64,000 bases of DNA. It comes from Atherinomorus stipes (Eukaryota > Chordata > Actinopteri > Atheriniformes > Atherinidae). The position numbers and the translations under genes were made by a program. Below, piece after piece: positions 43,900-55,841 of this stretch. The stretch is taken from assembly GCA_023101725.1 (NCBI GenBank), contig JALJCO010010210.1, positions 62,001 through 126,000 of the forward strand, in the 5' to 3' direction. The notes beneath the pieces were generated by a model that saw only the letters and a list, made by a program, of their open reading frames with translations, had not been told where the DNA came from and did not search any database. Position 1 is the first letter of the stretch, and the number at the start of each line of letters is the position of its first letter.

Positions 43900-46800
43900 A
43901 AATCTGGCCTTTAACATAGCAGCCGAGATTGTTTTTTTGTTTTTTTTTCTTACAAAAAGTTGGAAATGCTAAAATATGGCATTAGGCCAAAGTATGGGAT
44001 CAGCTAAGCGTCACACCCAGAGTGTGATCACAATTTGATTCCAGGAGAGTCTGGTCTGTTCTCTTTCTCAGGAAATTATATCTGTTCATTTTCTAGGGTC
44101 TATATTGTTAGTTATGGTGTTTCAACATTTAATTCACCTGATATTCTTGCATATTTCAGATCAAATCTATTAGGCAAAAGAGAGAACTTGAATGGCAGAT
44201 TTTTTTAAAAAAATTGTACTTTTGTAGTCTTTAGCTGTTCCAGATGTTGTCGACATATTTTTCCATCATTATACACCACTCTTTTGCATATTTTAAAGTG
44301 TGAATGAAAATCCCAAGTTTTCTCTCATGGGTTTATAATCTGTTTTCATATTAACCCGTTGCCACGATACTTGACCTGCAACATAACGCTGCAGTGTCAG
44401 CTGACAGATTCATGTGTCATCTGCATCAGTGAAGCGAAGCACGGCAACATGCTGCTGTTGGTTGATGTGATGTGGCTGCATGCTGTGACTCCTGTGGCCT
44501 GAGGAGATGGCCACAGCTAGGTCATAGGTGCCTCGCTAGGCAATAAATCACCTGAGCTGACAGGAAGAGTGGCCATTACATTATGACACGCTCACACAAC
44601 ACATCATATAATGTATGACTGTCGACTTGTCTGCACAATCGTATAGAATATTAGGCATCTAACAACTGTTCTGCAGGAATTCAGGCTATTTTATTGATAT
44701 TTTATATTTTATGTCTTCATTTGTTTTGTCATTTTTTAATAAGTGTTTCATCATCCCAAATGTTTCAATATGTGGTTGTTGTCATGATTGATATCATACA
44801 CAAAACAAATCAATAAGCCTAAACATCTCATTCCCTAAGATACACCATCTAATCAAAACTATCAATCCTACATGTCTAAAGTGATCTGTAGTCATTACCA
44901 GCCTGCAGTGCCGAGGGCTATTAGTGCTGCAGCTACCTAGTGAGCTGAGCAGAGATGCTGGAACATTAGTCTGGTCAAACACTTAGCGCAGCAGAATGAA
45001 TGAATGGCCGGACTGTGGAGCCAGCAAAGTATGATCTTACTAATGGGCCCTGGTAAATGGACCAGATATGGGTAGTATGGGCTCACTGGCCTGCTCTCTG
45101 ATCCAGAGCAGTGGCCATTTCACGGTGTCTGCCTGGGACCAGGCTGTACTTACTCATTGAGATGGAGAGCTCCACGCAGGTACCAAATTTCGAGTAGGGT
45201 TTGTCTGAGGTCCCGGGACAATCATTGGAGGCAAATAGGGAGCTGTCTATTCGTTAAAGTTATGAGATGGCTGATACAGCTTTGTGAGTGAAAATCTGTC
45301 TCCAGTGAACCAAGAACGCTTTGGGTCATCTCACTGTCATCGCCTCTCATTCATTAACAGCCGGGCGTATAGAGAGCACCGAGGTCACAAACCATTTTAT
45401 CCACTTTATTTACAGCTAAAGATTCATTCTATCTAAAAAAAAAAAAAAAAAAAAAGCAAAAAGAATTATTCTAAAATAGATTTGTATTTTAACGCATTTC
45501 ATATTTATATTTTTGACCACAGCAAGTTACTAAACATCACTTTTGTATTGACTTCCACAGGTTATTGACATTACCTGGAATTTAACTTGTTTTTCATTCA
45601 CTTTCAAGTTTGTAATGATATTCTGTGCAGTGAAAGTTGATTTTTCTTTTAAATCCAAGAAAATGCATGAAAAAAAAATCGTTAAAATTCACGGTGAAAC
45701 ACTGGCAGCAATGTAAAATTTACAGTGGTAGAGGATATGATGGTATGCCATTTTGACAACAGTAAATTTTGCAGTATACAATTGTTATTTTTTATTTATT
45801 TATTAACTTATTTATTTATTTTTGGGGTATTTTCTTGCCATAACAACAGTTAAACCAATAATAATAGAAAAATATTATTTTTACAAAAAAAAAAAAAATT
45901 ATAAATTACAGTGAAAAACTTATCACACTATAAATAATTGTATTATATAATTATTATGGTATGCCATTCTGATAACCCTAACTTCAGCAATCCACAACTG
46001 TTATTTATTCATGGTAGTTTACTGCGAAAAACAACAGTTAAATACTGAAAACTGGCAGTTGACGTTAACTTTTTATTGAAATTGTTAGTTAAAATCTGGC
46101 AACCGCAGTTGACATTTTTCTCTCAAAATTACAGTTGCAATGTAAAAGACATAATGGTATCTTGTTTAACCAACTGTAATTTTTACATTGTGGCAAATCA
46201 AGGAATATCTATTAATCACTTGAAGCAACGCCCCGATTTGTCCTGAGGAGCGCTGAGTTTTTGCTTCATATTTCTTTTTCGCTCCCTGAAAGTTGCTTTC
46301 CAAACACATGAGGAGCTGATACGGACTCAAAAGCCGAATTCATTATGGATTTGGAGAGAGAAGCATGTGTTGTTGTCAGTGTTCTGTAATTAAAACACTG
46401 CGATTTCCACTGTGTGCTTTTTGCATCATGTTCGACCTCCTCTGAGCTCTACCCAGGTGCCACTTGGGAGTATTTGTTGTTGTGAGAGTGCGGCTCCAGC
46501 AGAGATTTGCCCTCCATGGAGACCATGTTTGAGCAGCAACTGCAAAGAGAGTTTGGATCTATTTCTCTGCCTATTCTGCAGAAATTCTGTGTGTAGAAGC
46601 TAATGTCAATCTAACATGATGGAGCTTAAACCTAATCAACACTGAACTGATATTTAAAAAAAATAAAAATAAAAAAAATCCTTTTTTGTTATGGAATTGT
46701 TGGTGCCAGTATCGCCCAAAGATTAATTCATCATGCAAATCTGAACTTCACCAAATGTACCAAGGATAAGGAAATGATTTAACTTGTTATTAAGCAAATG

Positions 46801-47267
46801 ACTCGCAGTGTAATGATCTCCTGAGGAATTACTGGGAAGTTATAATAACAGAGCAACATAGTGGGTGATCACTCTTCTAAATGCTTGTTTTATGAAGATG
46901 AGAAAAGCTTTCTGACAGCAAACAGCCCAGATATTCAGTCATGATTGCTCACTGGAAATGTTTCAAGTCTCGCTATCTGCAAATCTAAAAGCATATTTTC
47001 ACAAAATATTAAAAAATCACTGAATTAATGTTTAAATAAACTTGGCACAAAAGGAAAGGAAAGTTGTGTTTGATTTATTATTTCTCCTCTTTAAAAAAAC
47101 CAAATGATGATGCATTATACATCATTGGAAAGGCTGATTAGTCCCCTTTACAACAAGGTGTAACTTGTAAGGATCATGCTTTTGTGGAATGTGCAACACA
47201 GGTAAGCTTTTGGGCAGTTTCTCCTAACATTTGTCAAAATCCCCAGAACAGTTTATTGGTATTGAGC
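43900..47267. other. Unannotated span, no gene recognised
   Basis: AT-rich, with a TTTATTTATTTATT patch near 45790-45825. Related CAGTTAAA/ACTGTAATTTTTACA-type strings recur between 45700 and 46200, suggesting an old diverged AT-rich repeat, but ends cannot be set. No coding signal. Confidence 0.35.
45435..45455. repeat. Poly-A tract
   Basis: About 21 consecutive A residues. Confidence 0.95.
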
Positions 47268-47271
47268 TTAA

Positions 47272-47796
47272 AGGTGGAGTCTGACGTTTCCCCCTAAAAA
47301 AAAAAACGTTAGACTTGTGCAAGTGGAAATCCGTCTCAAACTGCACCTTTGGGCCCTTACTCGCGTGCCGTGGCACGTTTGAATGCAACTCTCGCCCCCC
47401 TGCCTGTAATTCGCGCTTTAGCTTTGTTTTGTTGTGGTTGGGACGTTTCTGGGTGGAGATTTCTGTTTATATCGCCAGCCAATGACAGAACTAAGGACAC
47501 GACGCCGTGTGGGAATAAGCTCATTGGAGCAGACGCCAGTTACTCGAACTCTCGAAGGAAAAGGAAAAAAAGAGAAAACGGCGGATGCACTGAAGAAAAG
47601 GTAAGAGCTTTAGATAATGCAAGTTGGAAAACCAGGGCTAATATTAGTTTGGCTTTCACCCGCTTCTGAGCTCTAAAGGAGAGGCTTGAAGCTGAATAGT
47701 TTGAAGAACGAGGCGGCCATTAGCCTGAGAGGGAGGGGCGCTCAGTTTGAATACTGTTTGCAAACAGAAACGGTGGGAGGACTTCGGACTCTACCT
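47272..47796. mobile_element. TTAA-flanked MITE, T2/Kolobok-like
   Basis: TTAA at 47268-47271 and 47797-47800. Left AGGTGGAGTCTGACGTTT pairs with the complement of the right, AGGTAGAGTCCGAAGTCC. It is 525 bp. A frame of 106 codons inside is antisense to nothing known and is regarded as chance. Confidence 0.78.
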
Positions 47797-47800
47797 TTAA

Positions 47801-48552
47801 AGTGCTGCCAAGTGTCTTTCAGTAACAGATGTATGACCAGCAGCTATTTGATAAACACTTCAAACATGAGATTCTGGAGCCAGTAATAATCCCATATCTC
47901 CAGAATTTGGGACCAGGATGAAAATGCTTTCCCCCACAGAGCCAGGATCAGAGTACCTCCAGAGTTTGGGGGTGGGAGGATGAAAATGCCTGCCACGAGT
48001 CCAGCCCAACTCAACAGTTGTGCAATCAGCTTGGTTGTGCTGTTCATGCCAGAGTGACCAACAATTACGCTGGTTGACCTTCAACAACTCCCGGTTGAGG
48101 AATGGAATGTCATCCCGTAGCAAAATGTGACCTGACTAGTGACCAGTATGGGGAGGAGGTGCCAAGCTGTTCAGGCTGCGTATGGATCTTCTACATGCCA
48201 CTTTAGATCCTGACAGGGTTAAATAAATAAAGTGTAAAAATGGCCAAGATGTCATGAGTGCAATCATCCAATCCTACTTAAACTCAAGATAAGATGAAAC
48301 CAACAAGACAAGGGGTTTTGGTGCATTTTGGGGGGCATGACCCACACATTTAGGGCGTATTCAGAAAGCAAAGTCCAGAAGACTCGGTCCGTTTGGGGAC
48401 TCGGTGTGGCTGGGGGAGCGGGGGGTCTTCAGTACCGAGATCCCATTCACATCGCAACGTAGCCAAATGAGCCAAACGGGCCAAACCTTTTGAATAATGT
48501 TCCCACTGTAGTGGAGGACAAGACATACAATAAACAAGAAGGTTCTCACAAC
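47801..48552. other. Unannotated span with a short direct repeat
   Basis: Two related blocks about 60 bp apart, CTCCAGAATTTGGGACCAGG at 47898 and CTCCAGAGTTTGGGGGTGGG at 47957, each run into ATGAAAATGC. Otherwise nothing recognised. Confidence 0.4.
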
Positions 48553-49326
48553 CAGTGGCGCCCCCAAGGGGTGGCCATAGCCACCCTGAACAAAAGGCTG
48601 GCCACCTCAGCAAAAATTTAAAAAAAATTTTTTTCATTTATCTCAACATTTATGTACTATTAACGGCAGCATGCTTTACTTATATTAAGATGTCAAAATC
48701 TATATAAGCTAATAGAAATAAAAAATATTACTACGCTAGAACTCCAATTTTCTTCCATTGCCCTTTTGCCATATCTCCCCGCAGGTCTGTCATGCCTAAT
48801 TAACTCAGCCTTTCTTATGCAAATTCATCCAGGAAGGTGCCACCCAGAACTGCCCCAAACATTTCTAATGCCCCGTTCACATTAGCACCTACTTAGCCCG
48901 GCCCTCATTGGGCCGACACCACACTACCCCCATTTAGTTTGTTCACATTACAATTGAGGGCAACTGTGGCCTTCTTCAGCTCTGGTGTTCAGTGTGAGTG
49001 AGGTCATCATAGTGAAGTTTTGCAAAGTCATTTGTTTGCACACACACGCATTGAACTGCTTATTACAAGCAGCAACAAAAAAATCTTGGCCACTCTTAAA
49101 ATAAGTTCACAAAAAAAGATTTGTTTTGCTTGTAAAATCTGTCAATGGAACAAGTGAAATTTTCTTATAAGATTTCTTGAAATAAGTTGCATTTGTCTTA
49201 AAAGAAAAAGTTCCTATATCTCTCTGGAATGTTTCTCTTTAGGTGATTTTGTCTTATTTTGAGTGTGATGAGATATGTTAACTAGAAATTAGAAAAATAT
49301 ACTTGGTAAGATTTGAGTTTTTTCTA

Positions 49327-49545
49327 GTGTATTGGTGAAATTAAGGAGGTTGCTGCAGATAATGCCTTATATAGAGGCCCATTCAATCTGCCCCCTTCAG
49401 GTCCATTATATTGATATATGCGGATCTACGATTAATCTAAATACAGAAGCATCCAAAGGAGTCAGAGTGATGCAGAAATGTTACTGGTGAGTAAAAACAC
49501 ATATAAATTCCTAGAAAAAAGGTCCAGGTAGAAAGAAATAAAAGG
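49327..49545 (+). mobile_element. Orphan half of the hairpin MITE family
   Basis: GGTGAAATTAAGGAGGTTGC, GCAGATAATGCCTTATATAG, TCCATTATATTG and GCGGATCTACGATTAATCTA match, in order, the right half of the element at 23571-23995 (there GCAGATAATGCCTTATTTAG and so on). The left half and the terminal AGGGG are absent. It lies inside another element. Confidence 0.7.
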
Positions 49546-49583
49546 TATTCTTTAATAACCCTTGACCACCCTGTGGCCACCCC

Positions 49584-49607
49584 TAAAAAAAAAAAAAAAA
49601 AAAAAAT
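49584..49607. repeat. Poly-A tract
   Basis: About 23 A residues inside the right terminal region of the element at 48553-49633. Confidence 0.9.
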
Positions 49608-49633
49608 TCTCTGCAGGCGCCCCCGTTTCTAGC

Positions 49634-50666
49634 TTTTTCAGTTCTTTAGCAATGTGCAGTAGAACATGGGGTAGATGCAGCAAAAATGCTTTTCACCAAA
49701 ATGCTGATAAAACAAGCAATTTTTGCAGCAATGTGCTTTAAGTGGAAAAGTGACTTTGATGCCAATATTTTTTACTTCAGTGACACCTCCAACATCTGAA
49801 CAGCTGGTTACTTCTATGAAACAACAAAAACACTGAAAAAAAAAAGAGTTTTGTTGACAAAATAATTATTCACTATCTATGTGAGCCACAAGTTTGTTTC
49901 ACAACATAACATTTGACAGAAATGTCTTTCTATCCCTCCCTTCCTCGTTCCTTCAATCCATCGACCTCGGCTTCGCTTACACCACTCACTTGGATTTGAA
50001 TTAACGTCTATAGACGTGAATGGCAGCCAGTGAGTTAAAGGTGAAGGGATTCATCAGTGCTGTTTGTAGAATAGTCAGACATTCAAGGAAGGATGATGGA
50101 GGGGTCCGAGCAGAGACAGAGGGATGAGTGTGGATCCTGCTCAACATTATCAGAGATGCTCAACTGAAGACAGAGAACATTCAAAGGAAGCATGAGAAGG
50201 GTTGTTGGAGAAAATGGAGGGATGGTCCTTTAAGTAGGATAATATTGAGGAAGGGTGGAGATTTCCCTGCCAATCTTTCCTCTCTTCTCTCAGCTGCCCC
50301 CTTCCTGCTCTACATCGTCTCTTTCTGCAGCATTTTCTTCTCTCAACTCCTCCAAATCCTTCTTTTCTGTCTCCAGTTTTTTTCTTTTGATCATACAGCA
50401 AGTTTCTTATGATCCTTTACTTTTTCGTTCCCCTCCTTCATGTTATGGGTTTCATTTTCAAGTCTTACCGAAGCCTGCTCCTGTTGCCTCTTTTGTTGTC
50501 TTTTCATCTTCAGTTTCCTTCCTTGCTTTTAAATTTCTCTTCTGTTGCCAGAGAAGAGGAAGCTCTCAGAGTCCACCCTTGTCTGTGCATCCCATATTTT
50601 TCTTTCACACTTTCAGCCTTAAGGCTACAGATAATGCACTTGTCCGGGGCCTGAATAACTGTAGGA
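49634..50666. other. Unannotated span, pyrimidine-rich part
   Basis: From about 50260 to 50530 the plus strand is strongly C/T-rich, which keeps frames open by composition alone. No gene is supported. Confidence 0.4.
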
Positions 50667-50965
50667 CAGGGGTCACCAATTAGTTCTCACTGAGGGCCAA
50701 AAAAATGTCCATGCTGCCAAGGGCCATCTTATTTTTTCCCTTTTATCAGCTGAATAGCAGTAGATGGATCAGCTGTGCAACGTGATGTCATAGTGGTGTA
50801 ATATCTTTCTTGAATTATAACAAAGTCCATTTTGTCAAGTTTGAACAAGGGCGCGCAGAATGAAGATCTTTTGAGTCAAAGACGGACATTGTGGCTTCGG
50901 ATTAACTGCAAAAACTTCCAACTCCAAGGTGTGCTCTGATCGCTTCATCGCAGGTACAACGATAT
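50667..50965 (+). pseudogene. hAT-like terminus and THAP-like zinc finger remnant
   Basis: CAGGGGTCACCAATTAGTTC at 50667 resembles a hAT-type terminus, with no partner found. Further right, plus-strand reading gives SQRRTLWLRINCKNF (about 50877-50920) and, after a shift of frame, NSKVCSDRFIAG (50918-50955). The spacing W...CSxxF fits the second half of a THAP zinc finger, found in P-element, Kolobok and host THAP proteins. The first half (CxxxC) is not visible. A tentative call based on a short motif. Confidence 0.3.
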
Positions 50966-51320
50966 GTAGATCACTTCGTGGTCTGATTACATGCGAATTT
51001 GTGCTTTTATACTAAGAGTTAGGGTAATGTGTGTGTTTGGGTAATGTGGTCCCACCCTCAGTTGATAATTTTCTTTTAGGTGCATGTACAACTATAATTT
51101 TGAACATATTAGGAATAAGGAGAAACCTTGATTAGCAGACAAAGATAGGAGATGGTAGGGGAAACAGTGTGGTTATAACCCGTTAACAAATTACCAAGTT
51201 AACATCAACATGTATGTTTGGGGAGACTGCGTTAGCATTGTGCAAAGTAGCATCGTGCTGACTAACCTTTGCAAGAAGAAGAGTCTTGCAGTTGATGTCA
51301 GCGTGACAAACGTCCATCAC

Positions 51321-51500
51321 CTAGCCACTTACAAAATAACTGTACATTTTGAGGGATTTGTAAGCTTTCAGCTCCTCCATTGTGTACGAGCTTTTACATG
51401 TTACCAGGTAATTAAAAATGTCCTCATAGGCAACTTCGGGGAAAGCGTGACAGTCTCTCAACCACTCACTTGGGGCAAAGTCGTCCTTGTATGCATCTCT
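51321..51500 (-). pseudogene. Fragment of a multicopy transposon-type protein
   Basis: Minus-strand translation from 51500 reads [40 protein letters not shown] and [18 protein letters not shown], then a stop where related proteins have W. The pattern YxDIxNYLV...[22 protein letters not shown] recurs in many uncharacterised fish and invertebrate proteins, some of which I recall carrying a YqaJ-type nuclease domain and THAP or SWIM fingers. That link is from memory and unverified. Sequence on either side is not recognisable. It faces the THAP-like remnant at 50.9 kb, so the two need not be from one element. Confidence 0.4.
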
Positions 51501-52468
51501 GCCACCATAAGTCCAAGTTTTTGGTCATACCTTTCCTGTGATGCAGCATCCAAACTGTCCCTGTACTCTTTTTTTTTTCTTGGTCTATTTATAAAGCAAC
51601 AAAGTCATGTTGCTGGCAAACTCTACATCAGTATTGTTACACGTTACCTTGTTTACATCTTTTGACCCAAAAAAAGGGCGAACAGGCCCGACATCCGGGT
51701 ATTAGTAGACACAGTGGAGAGGGTCAATTGTTCCATTGGGGACAAATAAAGTGATTGATCCATATAGCCTAAATTCTCTTTGGTTTTTTGGTTGTCGGCA
51801 TGTTGGTTGGGAAACCTGGAATCGATCTCCTGTTCTTCAGGATGATGGAAAACTGCTCTGTGTCCAAGTCCATTCCTCGAGAGCCAATCCTGCAACAGTT
51901 ACAGTATGCATTCCTTCCCCAGCGTTACCGTAATTACCTCATGCACTGTCATTCAGCTCTGCAGAGGCTTAATGAGTCAAGTTGGTTTTCTTCACAACAG
52001 TTACAGTCGTGAGAGCTGCTGAGAAGCATCACCCAGATGTGTGTTCAGTCTTTCGCACTTATGGTAAACCTCCTACTGACAAGCTCAAGGGACTGGAAGC
52101 CATTTAACTTTTCATATAGGAGAAAAGAGCCGAAACAAGATCCCTAGAAATGACTAATATGAATGCAAGGCAAATGAACAGAGAGGGTATTGTACCATGA
52201 ACTCCATAAAATCAATAAAGGTCAGAGGGGCTTTCAGGTGCTCTTAATCACAATGAGAGGCTGAAGATGCCAGGATGGTGATGATGATGATGGTGAAAAT
52301 GGCTCTCTTCTATTTTTCCAAGTCAGCTCATTAAGTATGAAATTGCACATATCTGTCCCAGTTTCTTCAAAAAATACTTTTCAAAATGATGTCTTTCACA
52401 AGCATGTTTCTTCTGCACACACAGCAAATCGAGGTGTCATTTTTCCATTTTCTGTGCAAGAGCTAGAA
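51501..52468. other. Unannotated span, nothing recognised
   Basis: No gene or repeat ends identified; a short GATGATGATGATGG run near 52279. Confidence 0.4.
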
Positions 52469-52475
52469 CCCCCCC

Positions 52476-52518
<43 letters not shown>
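52469..52518. repeat. Poly-C and (CA)n microsatellite
   Basis: About ten C residues followed by about 20 CA units. Confidence 0.95.
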
Positions 52519-52519
<1 letters not shown>

Positions 52520-52522
<3 letters not shown>

Positions 52523-54220
52523 CTCTGCCTCTGGTTTTGGTCCTCTTCTACCATTTGCCTTAATCTAAAAAAAAACTCGACTTGACTTTCCTCGTGCAAA
52601 TTTAGTCACTGAATTAATTATACAACAGTATGCTCGTTTGGTTAAAGAGATGAAGATATTCCTGTTCTTCCTCAGGCCTAATAATTGAAGGGCTTTTTGT
52701 AACTCATCCATGTAGACGTTATTTAATCTTGAAGTTATGCATGATTGGGGGTGTGTCATTTTTATTGACAGGTGGCAGATTGGCTCCCTGCATTAGTACC
52801 GGTAGCTAGTTCCCTGCTTGCTCCCAGGAAGACCTGAGACAGTTTATATGTTTTCAGCAGCACAGAAAAGAACAGACATCTTTGTGTGGGAACTTCACTC
52901 CAGCTGCATGAATCTCAGGCAGCACCAAAGTAATTTTTTGGGGGGGGTTACTTCTGAAATGTGACAATTCCCACAATAAAAACACACTCATGGACAGACG
53001 ACACCAGTAAGTAAAACCTTATCCTTGCTAAGCGTTAGTCTATGACTTGTTAACTAATGATGGGTTGTGTAAGTTACTCGTCAGGGGTCTCTGTGGTACC
53101 ATGTACTTCAAACTCCATATCAGTCTCTAGGTTGAGCACATACAGTTCCATAACAGGGAAATCCATTTTATTCCATTGATCAGAGTCTGATCATCCATCA
53201 GTGTTTACAAATATCTATCCATTACAAGGCCAGTGTTACACCAAAATATGTGACCCTTCAGAATCTTTGTCTGTTCCGGGGCAACGTCATGAAATGGACG
53301 TACACACACACGCACACAGCTTTAGTCATTCAGTGCAGTCAGCAGTTGAACTTCCATGTTAGACATAAAAATCTAATATTTAACACCAGATTAGTTTCTA
53401 TAGAGGCGAGGGGAACATATTTATCTTATATATGCCTGTAGTTGGCTTTTGGAACTTTGTAAAGGATGATATGGCTCCTTTAACAATAGAAAACCCCATG
53501 AGGCCAATCCAGGGAGGCCTGCTGAGAGGGAAATGAAAAAACACAAATTAATGACAACTTCTCACGCTGAAATAAACCCATTTGGGGATAACAGGCCCAT
53601 ATGTGACTGGTAAAACTTTCCCAATTGCTACGATTCCAAAATTGTAAATAATGTTAAAAATCATGATTAAAAAGGATAAACATGTTCATGACATAAAAAT
53701 CTCAGGTGAAAAAGCACAAGTTGTTACAACATATTAAACAAAAACTAAGTCAAAATGTTGACAACGTGTGACACACTCGGTTCACACCAACTGCTTTCAT
53801 ATGAACTCACAGATTGAACAGCATCCGGACACTAATCATTTGCACTAAAATTGCCTGATCACCAGCAAGCGTGAGCACCTTTATGAAATAGGATTCATTT
53901 TGACACTTTGTTGATCTGGGGCATTCCAGCATGTGCCAAGGAGGAAAGACATCAGGTTGTATTTGCAGTTGCACTACTTTTATTTTTCTAACCCAAATTA
54001 TTTTTGCTGTTTGCACCGTTTGAATAAATGTCAGATTTGTTCTTACATTTCAGACTTGTTCCATCAATGTCACAACAGTTTTGCTATACAGGTGTACTAC
54101 TTGAACTTAACTGATGCAGTTTTGTGGCTTCTAGTATTATGTTAGGGCCCTCAAGACAGAATTTAGTGATAGATTCATAATACAGAAGATTGGGCTGATT
54201 TTTTTTTATTGTCACATTGT
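52520..54220. other. Unannotated span, no gene recognised
   Basis: Unique-looking DNA. A GGCTCCTTTAAC string near 53475 resembles a right TTAA-type end without a partner. At its right edge TACAGTGGGGTGCAAAAG (54224) resembles a mariner terminus, also single. Confidence 0.35.
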
Positions 54221-54387
54221 TACAGTGGGGTGCAAAAGAAAAGAAACATTAAAATGAGTAAAAAAGTAGAAGCATGATTTCAAATTAACAACTGACACAA
54301 CTGTGAGCGTTGTTCTCCCCCAAATGCTGTTAATGGCTGAAGTAACTCCCGAAACACCCTCCAGTGACCAGGGGTTTGTGTGTATAA

Positions 54388-54440
54388 GGGGGGGGGGGGA
54401 AAAGGGAAAAAAAAAAAAAAAAAAATCTCTTATATATACG

Positions 54441-54480
<40 letters not shown>

Positions 54481-54501
54481 AAATAAAAAAAAAAAAAAAT
54501 A

Positions 54502-54557
<56 letters not shown>

Positions 54558-54569
54558 AAAAAAAAAGGG

Positions 54570-54632
<63 letters not shown>

Positions 54633-54654
54633 AAAAAAAAACAAAAAAAGAAAA

Positions 54655-54694
<40 letters not shown>
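54388..54694. repeat. Poly-G then about 295 bp of near-pure A
   Basis: Twelve G residues, then an A tract interrupted by isolated G, T or C bases. So long an A tract with scattered single-base interruptions is unusual, and the stretch may be mis-assembled or error-prone. Confidence 0.9.
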
Positions 54695-54697
<3 letters not shown>

Positions 54698-54713
54698 AAA
54701 TTTAATTCAGAGT

Positions 54714-55777
54714 ACAGAAAAGGATTAGAGCCACTCAAGAATAAAAAAAAATTCAGAGAGGAAAGTCAGAATTCTGACTTTTTTTTTTCTCAGAAATGTG
54801 ACTTTTTCCGAAAATAGAAAAGAAATCCTGAAATTTTCTCTTTTTTTTATGTTCTGGAAAAGAGTCAGAATTCTGACTATTTCGGAAATTGAAAAAAGAA
54901 AATTCCCAGGATTTTTTTCCTCAGAATTCTGACTTTTTTCAGTTTTGGAAAAAGTCAGAGTTCTGGGATTAAAGTCAGAATTCATACTTTTTTTTTCAGT
55001 TTTGGACAAAGAATCTGACTTTAAAGCCAGAGTTGGTAATCCAGCTCAGAAACACTTGTTATACTGGGTGAAATGGTTCTTCCATCCTGACATCATGTTT
55101 TCATAAAAAGGAAGGAAAGGAGTCAGACCTCTGTGAGAGCTGTAATTCTGTAAAAACTCTAAACAACCCCTGCCATTCGTACCGAAAGGCAGGAATTGTT
55201 AAGTCGCAACCTATAGAAAGAACAAATCAATGCCTTTATGTCTTGTCTCTGTCCCTCCCCTTTCTCTGTCCCCCACGTAACCCCCCCCCCTATGCACCGC
55301 TCACTGTAAACTAATATAGCTAACGGACTGCTAACTGCTGCTGCCAAAAAAACAAAAGAAAAGATAAGGATTAAGTCTCATAGGCGTTGTCGTTTGTAGT
55401 TTGGACTTTTTACACTGCAGAAGGAGTTGGAGGTGAGTAGATTAAAGCTTTTAAAAACGTGGTTTGTCAGCTGTTTGTATGAAGCTAACGAGCTATCCAC
55501 TCGGCTGTCATCGTTAACCTGCTCTTAAAACATCGGCACCTGCACTCTGACGGCGTGGTTTCAGGTGGTGTGTTTTTTTAAAACTGTTGCTTTCTCAAAC
55601 TGTTTTTCCAACATTGCCAAGCCTAGCTGTAATCGCAGAATTCTGACTTTTTCCGAAATTGAAAAAAACAAATCTCTTGAAAAAAAAAATTTTTTTTTTC
55701 CAAATGTTCCAGTAGAGTCAGAATTCTGACTTTTTTCTCAGAATTTTATTTTATTTTTTCTTCAGTGGTCCAAATCC
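54714..55777. mobile_element. Element with GTCAGAATTCTGAC palindromes, interrupted
   Basis: Left ACAGAAAAGGATTAGAGCCA and right complement ACAGAGGAGGATTTGGACCA are inverted, continuing CTCAAGAA/CTGAAGAA. Between them GTCAGAATTCTGACTTTTTT-like units recur at least five times, split by an unrelated 600-bp stretch (about 55025-55640). The inner stretch begins AGCCAGAGTTGGTAATCC and ends TTTTCCAACATTGCCAAGCC, which are loosely inverted, so it may be a second element. A smaller relative is at 5604-5816. It is non-coding. Confidence 0.5.
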
Positions 55778-55841
55778 TCCTCTGTATCAGAGCCACTGAG
55801 TGACAGTTGTAAAAAAAAGAGAAAAAAAAAAACTCCATTAA

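Larger units (their letters stand above)
48553..49633. mobile_element. TIR element with GGCGCC...GGGGTGGCCA ends
   Basis: The left end has AGTGGCGCCCCCAAGGGGTG then GCCATAGCCACC. The complement of the right end has GGGGGCGCCTGCAGAG, a poly-T, then AGGGGTGGCCACAGGGTGG. The inverted relation is clear, but a target duplication is not. The interior contains AT-rich repeat-like sequence and, at 49327-49545, half of a different MITE. Fish elements of this GGGGGCGCC type are common (recalled). Confidence 0.55.

Noticed and set aside
50255..50683. 142-codon plus-strand frame rich in Ser, Phe and Leu
   Set aside because: It arises from a C/T-rich strand that has few stop codons; overlapping frames are open too. 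No domain.
51210..51665. 151-codon plus-strand frame
   Set aside because: It is antisense to the recognisable minus-strand protein fragment at 51321-51500.
54222..54320. Mariner-like terminus TACAGTGGGGTGCAAAAG
   Set aside because: Only one end is visible and the sequence then enters the suspect A-rich tract; no partner end found.
54330..54738. Minus-strand polyphenylalanine frames
   Set aside because: Translation of the A-rich tract; not protein coding.
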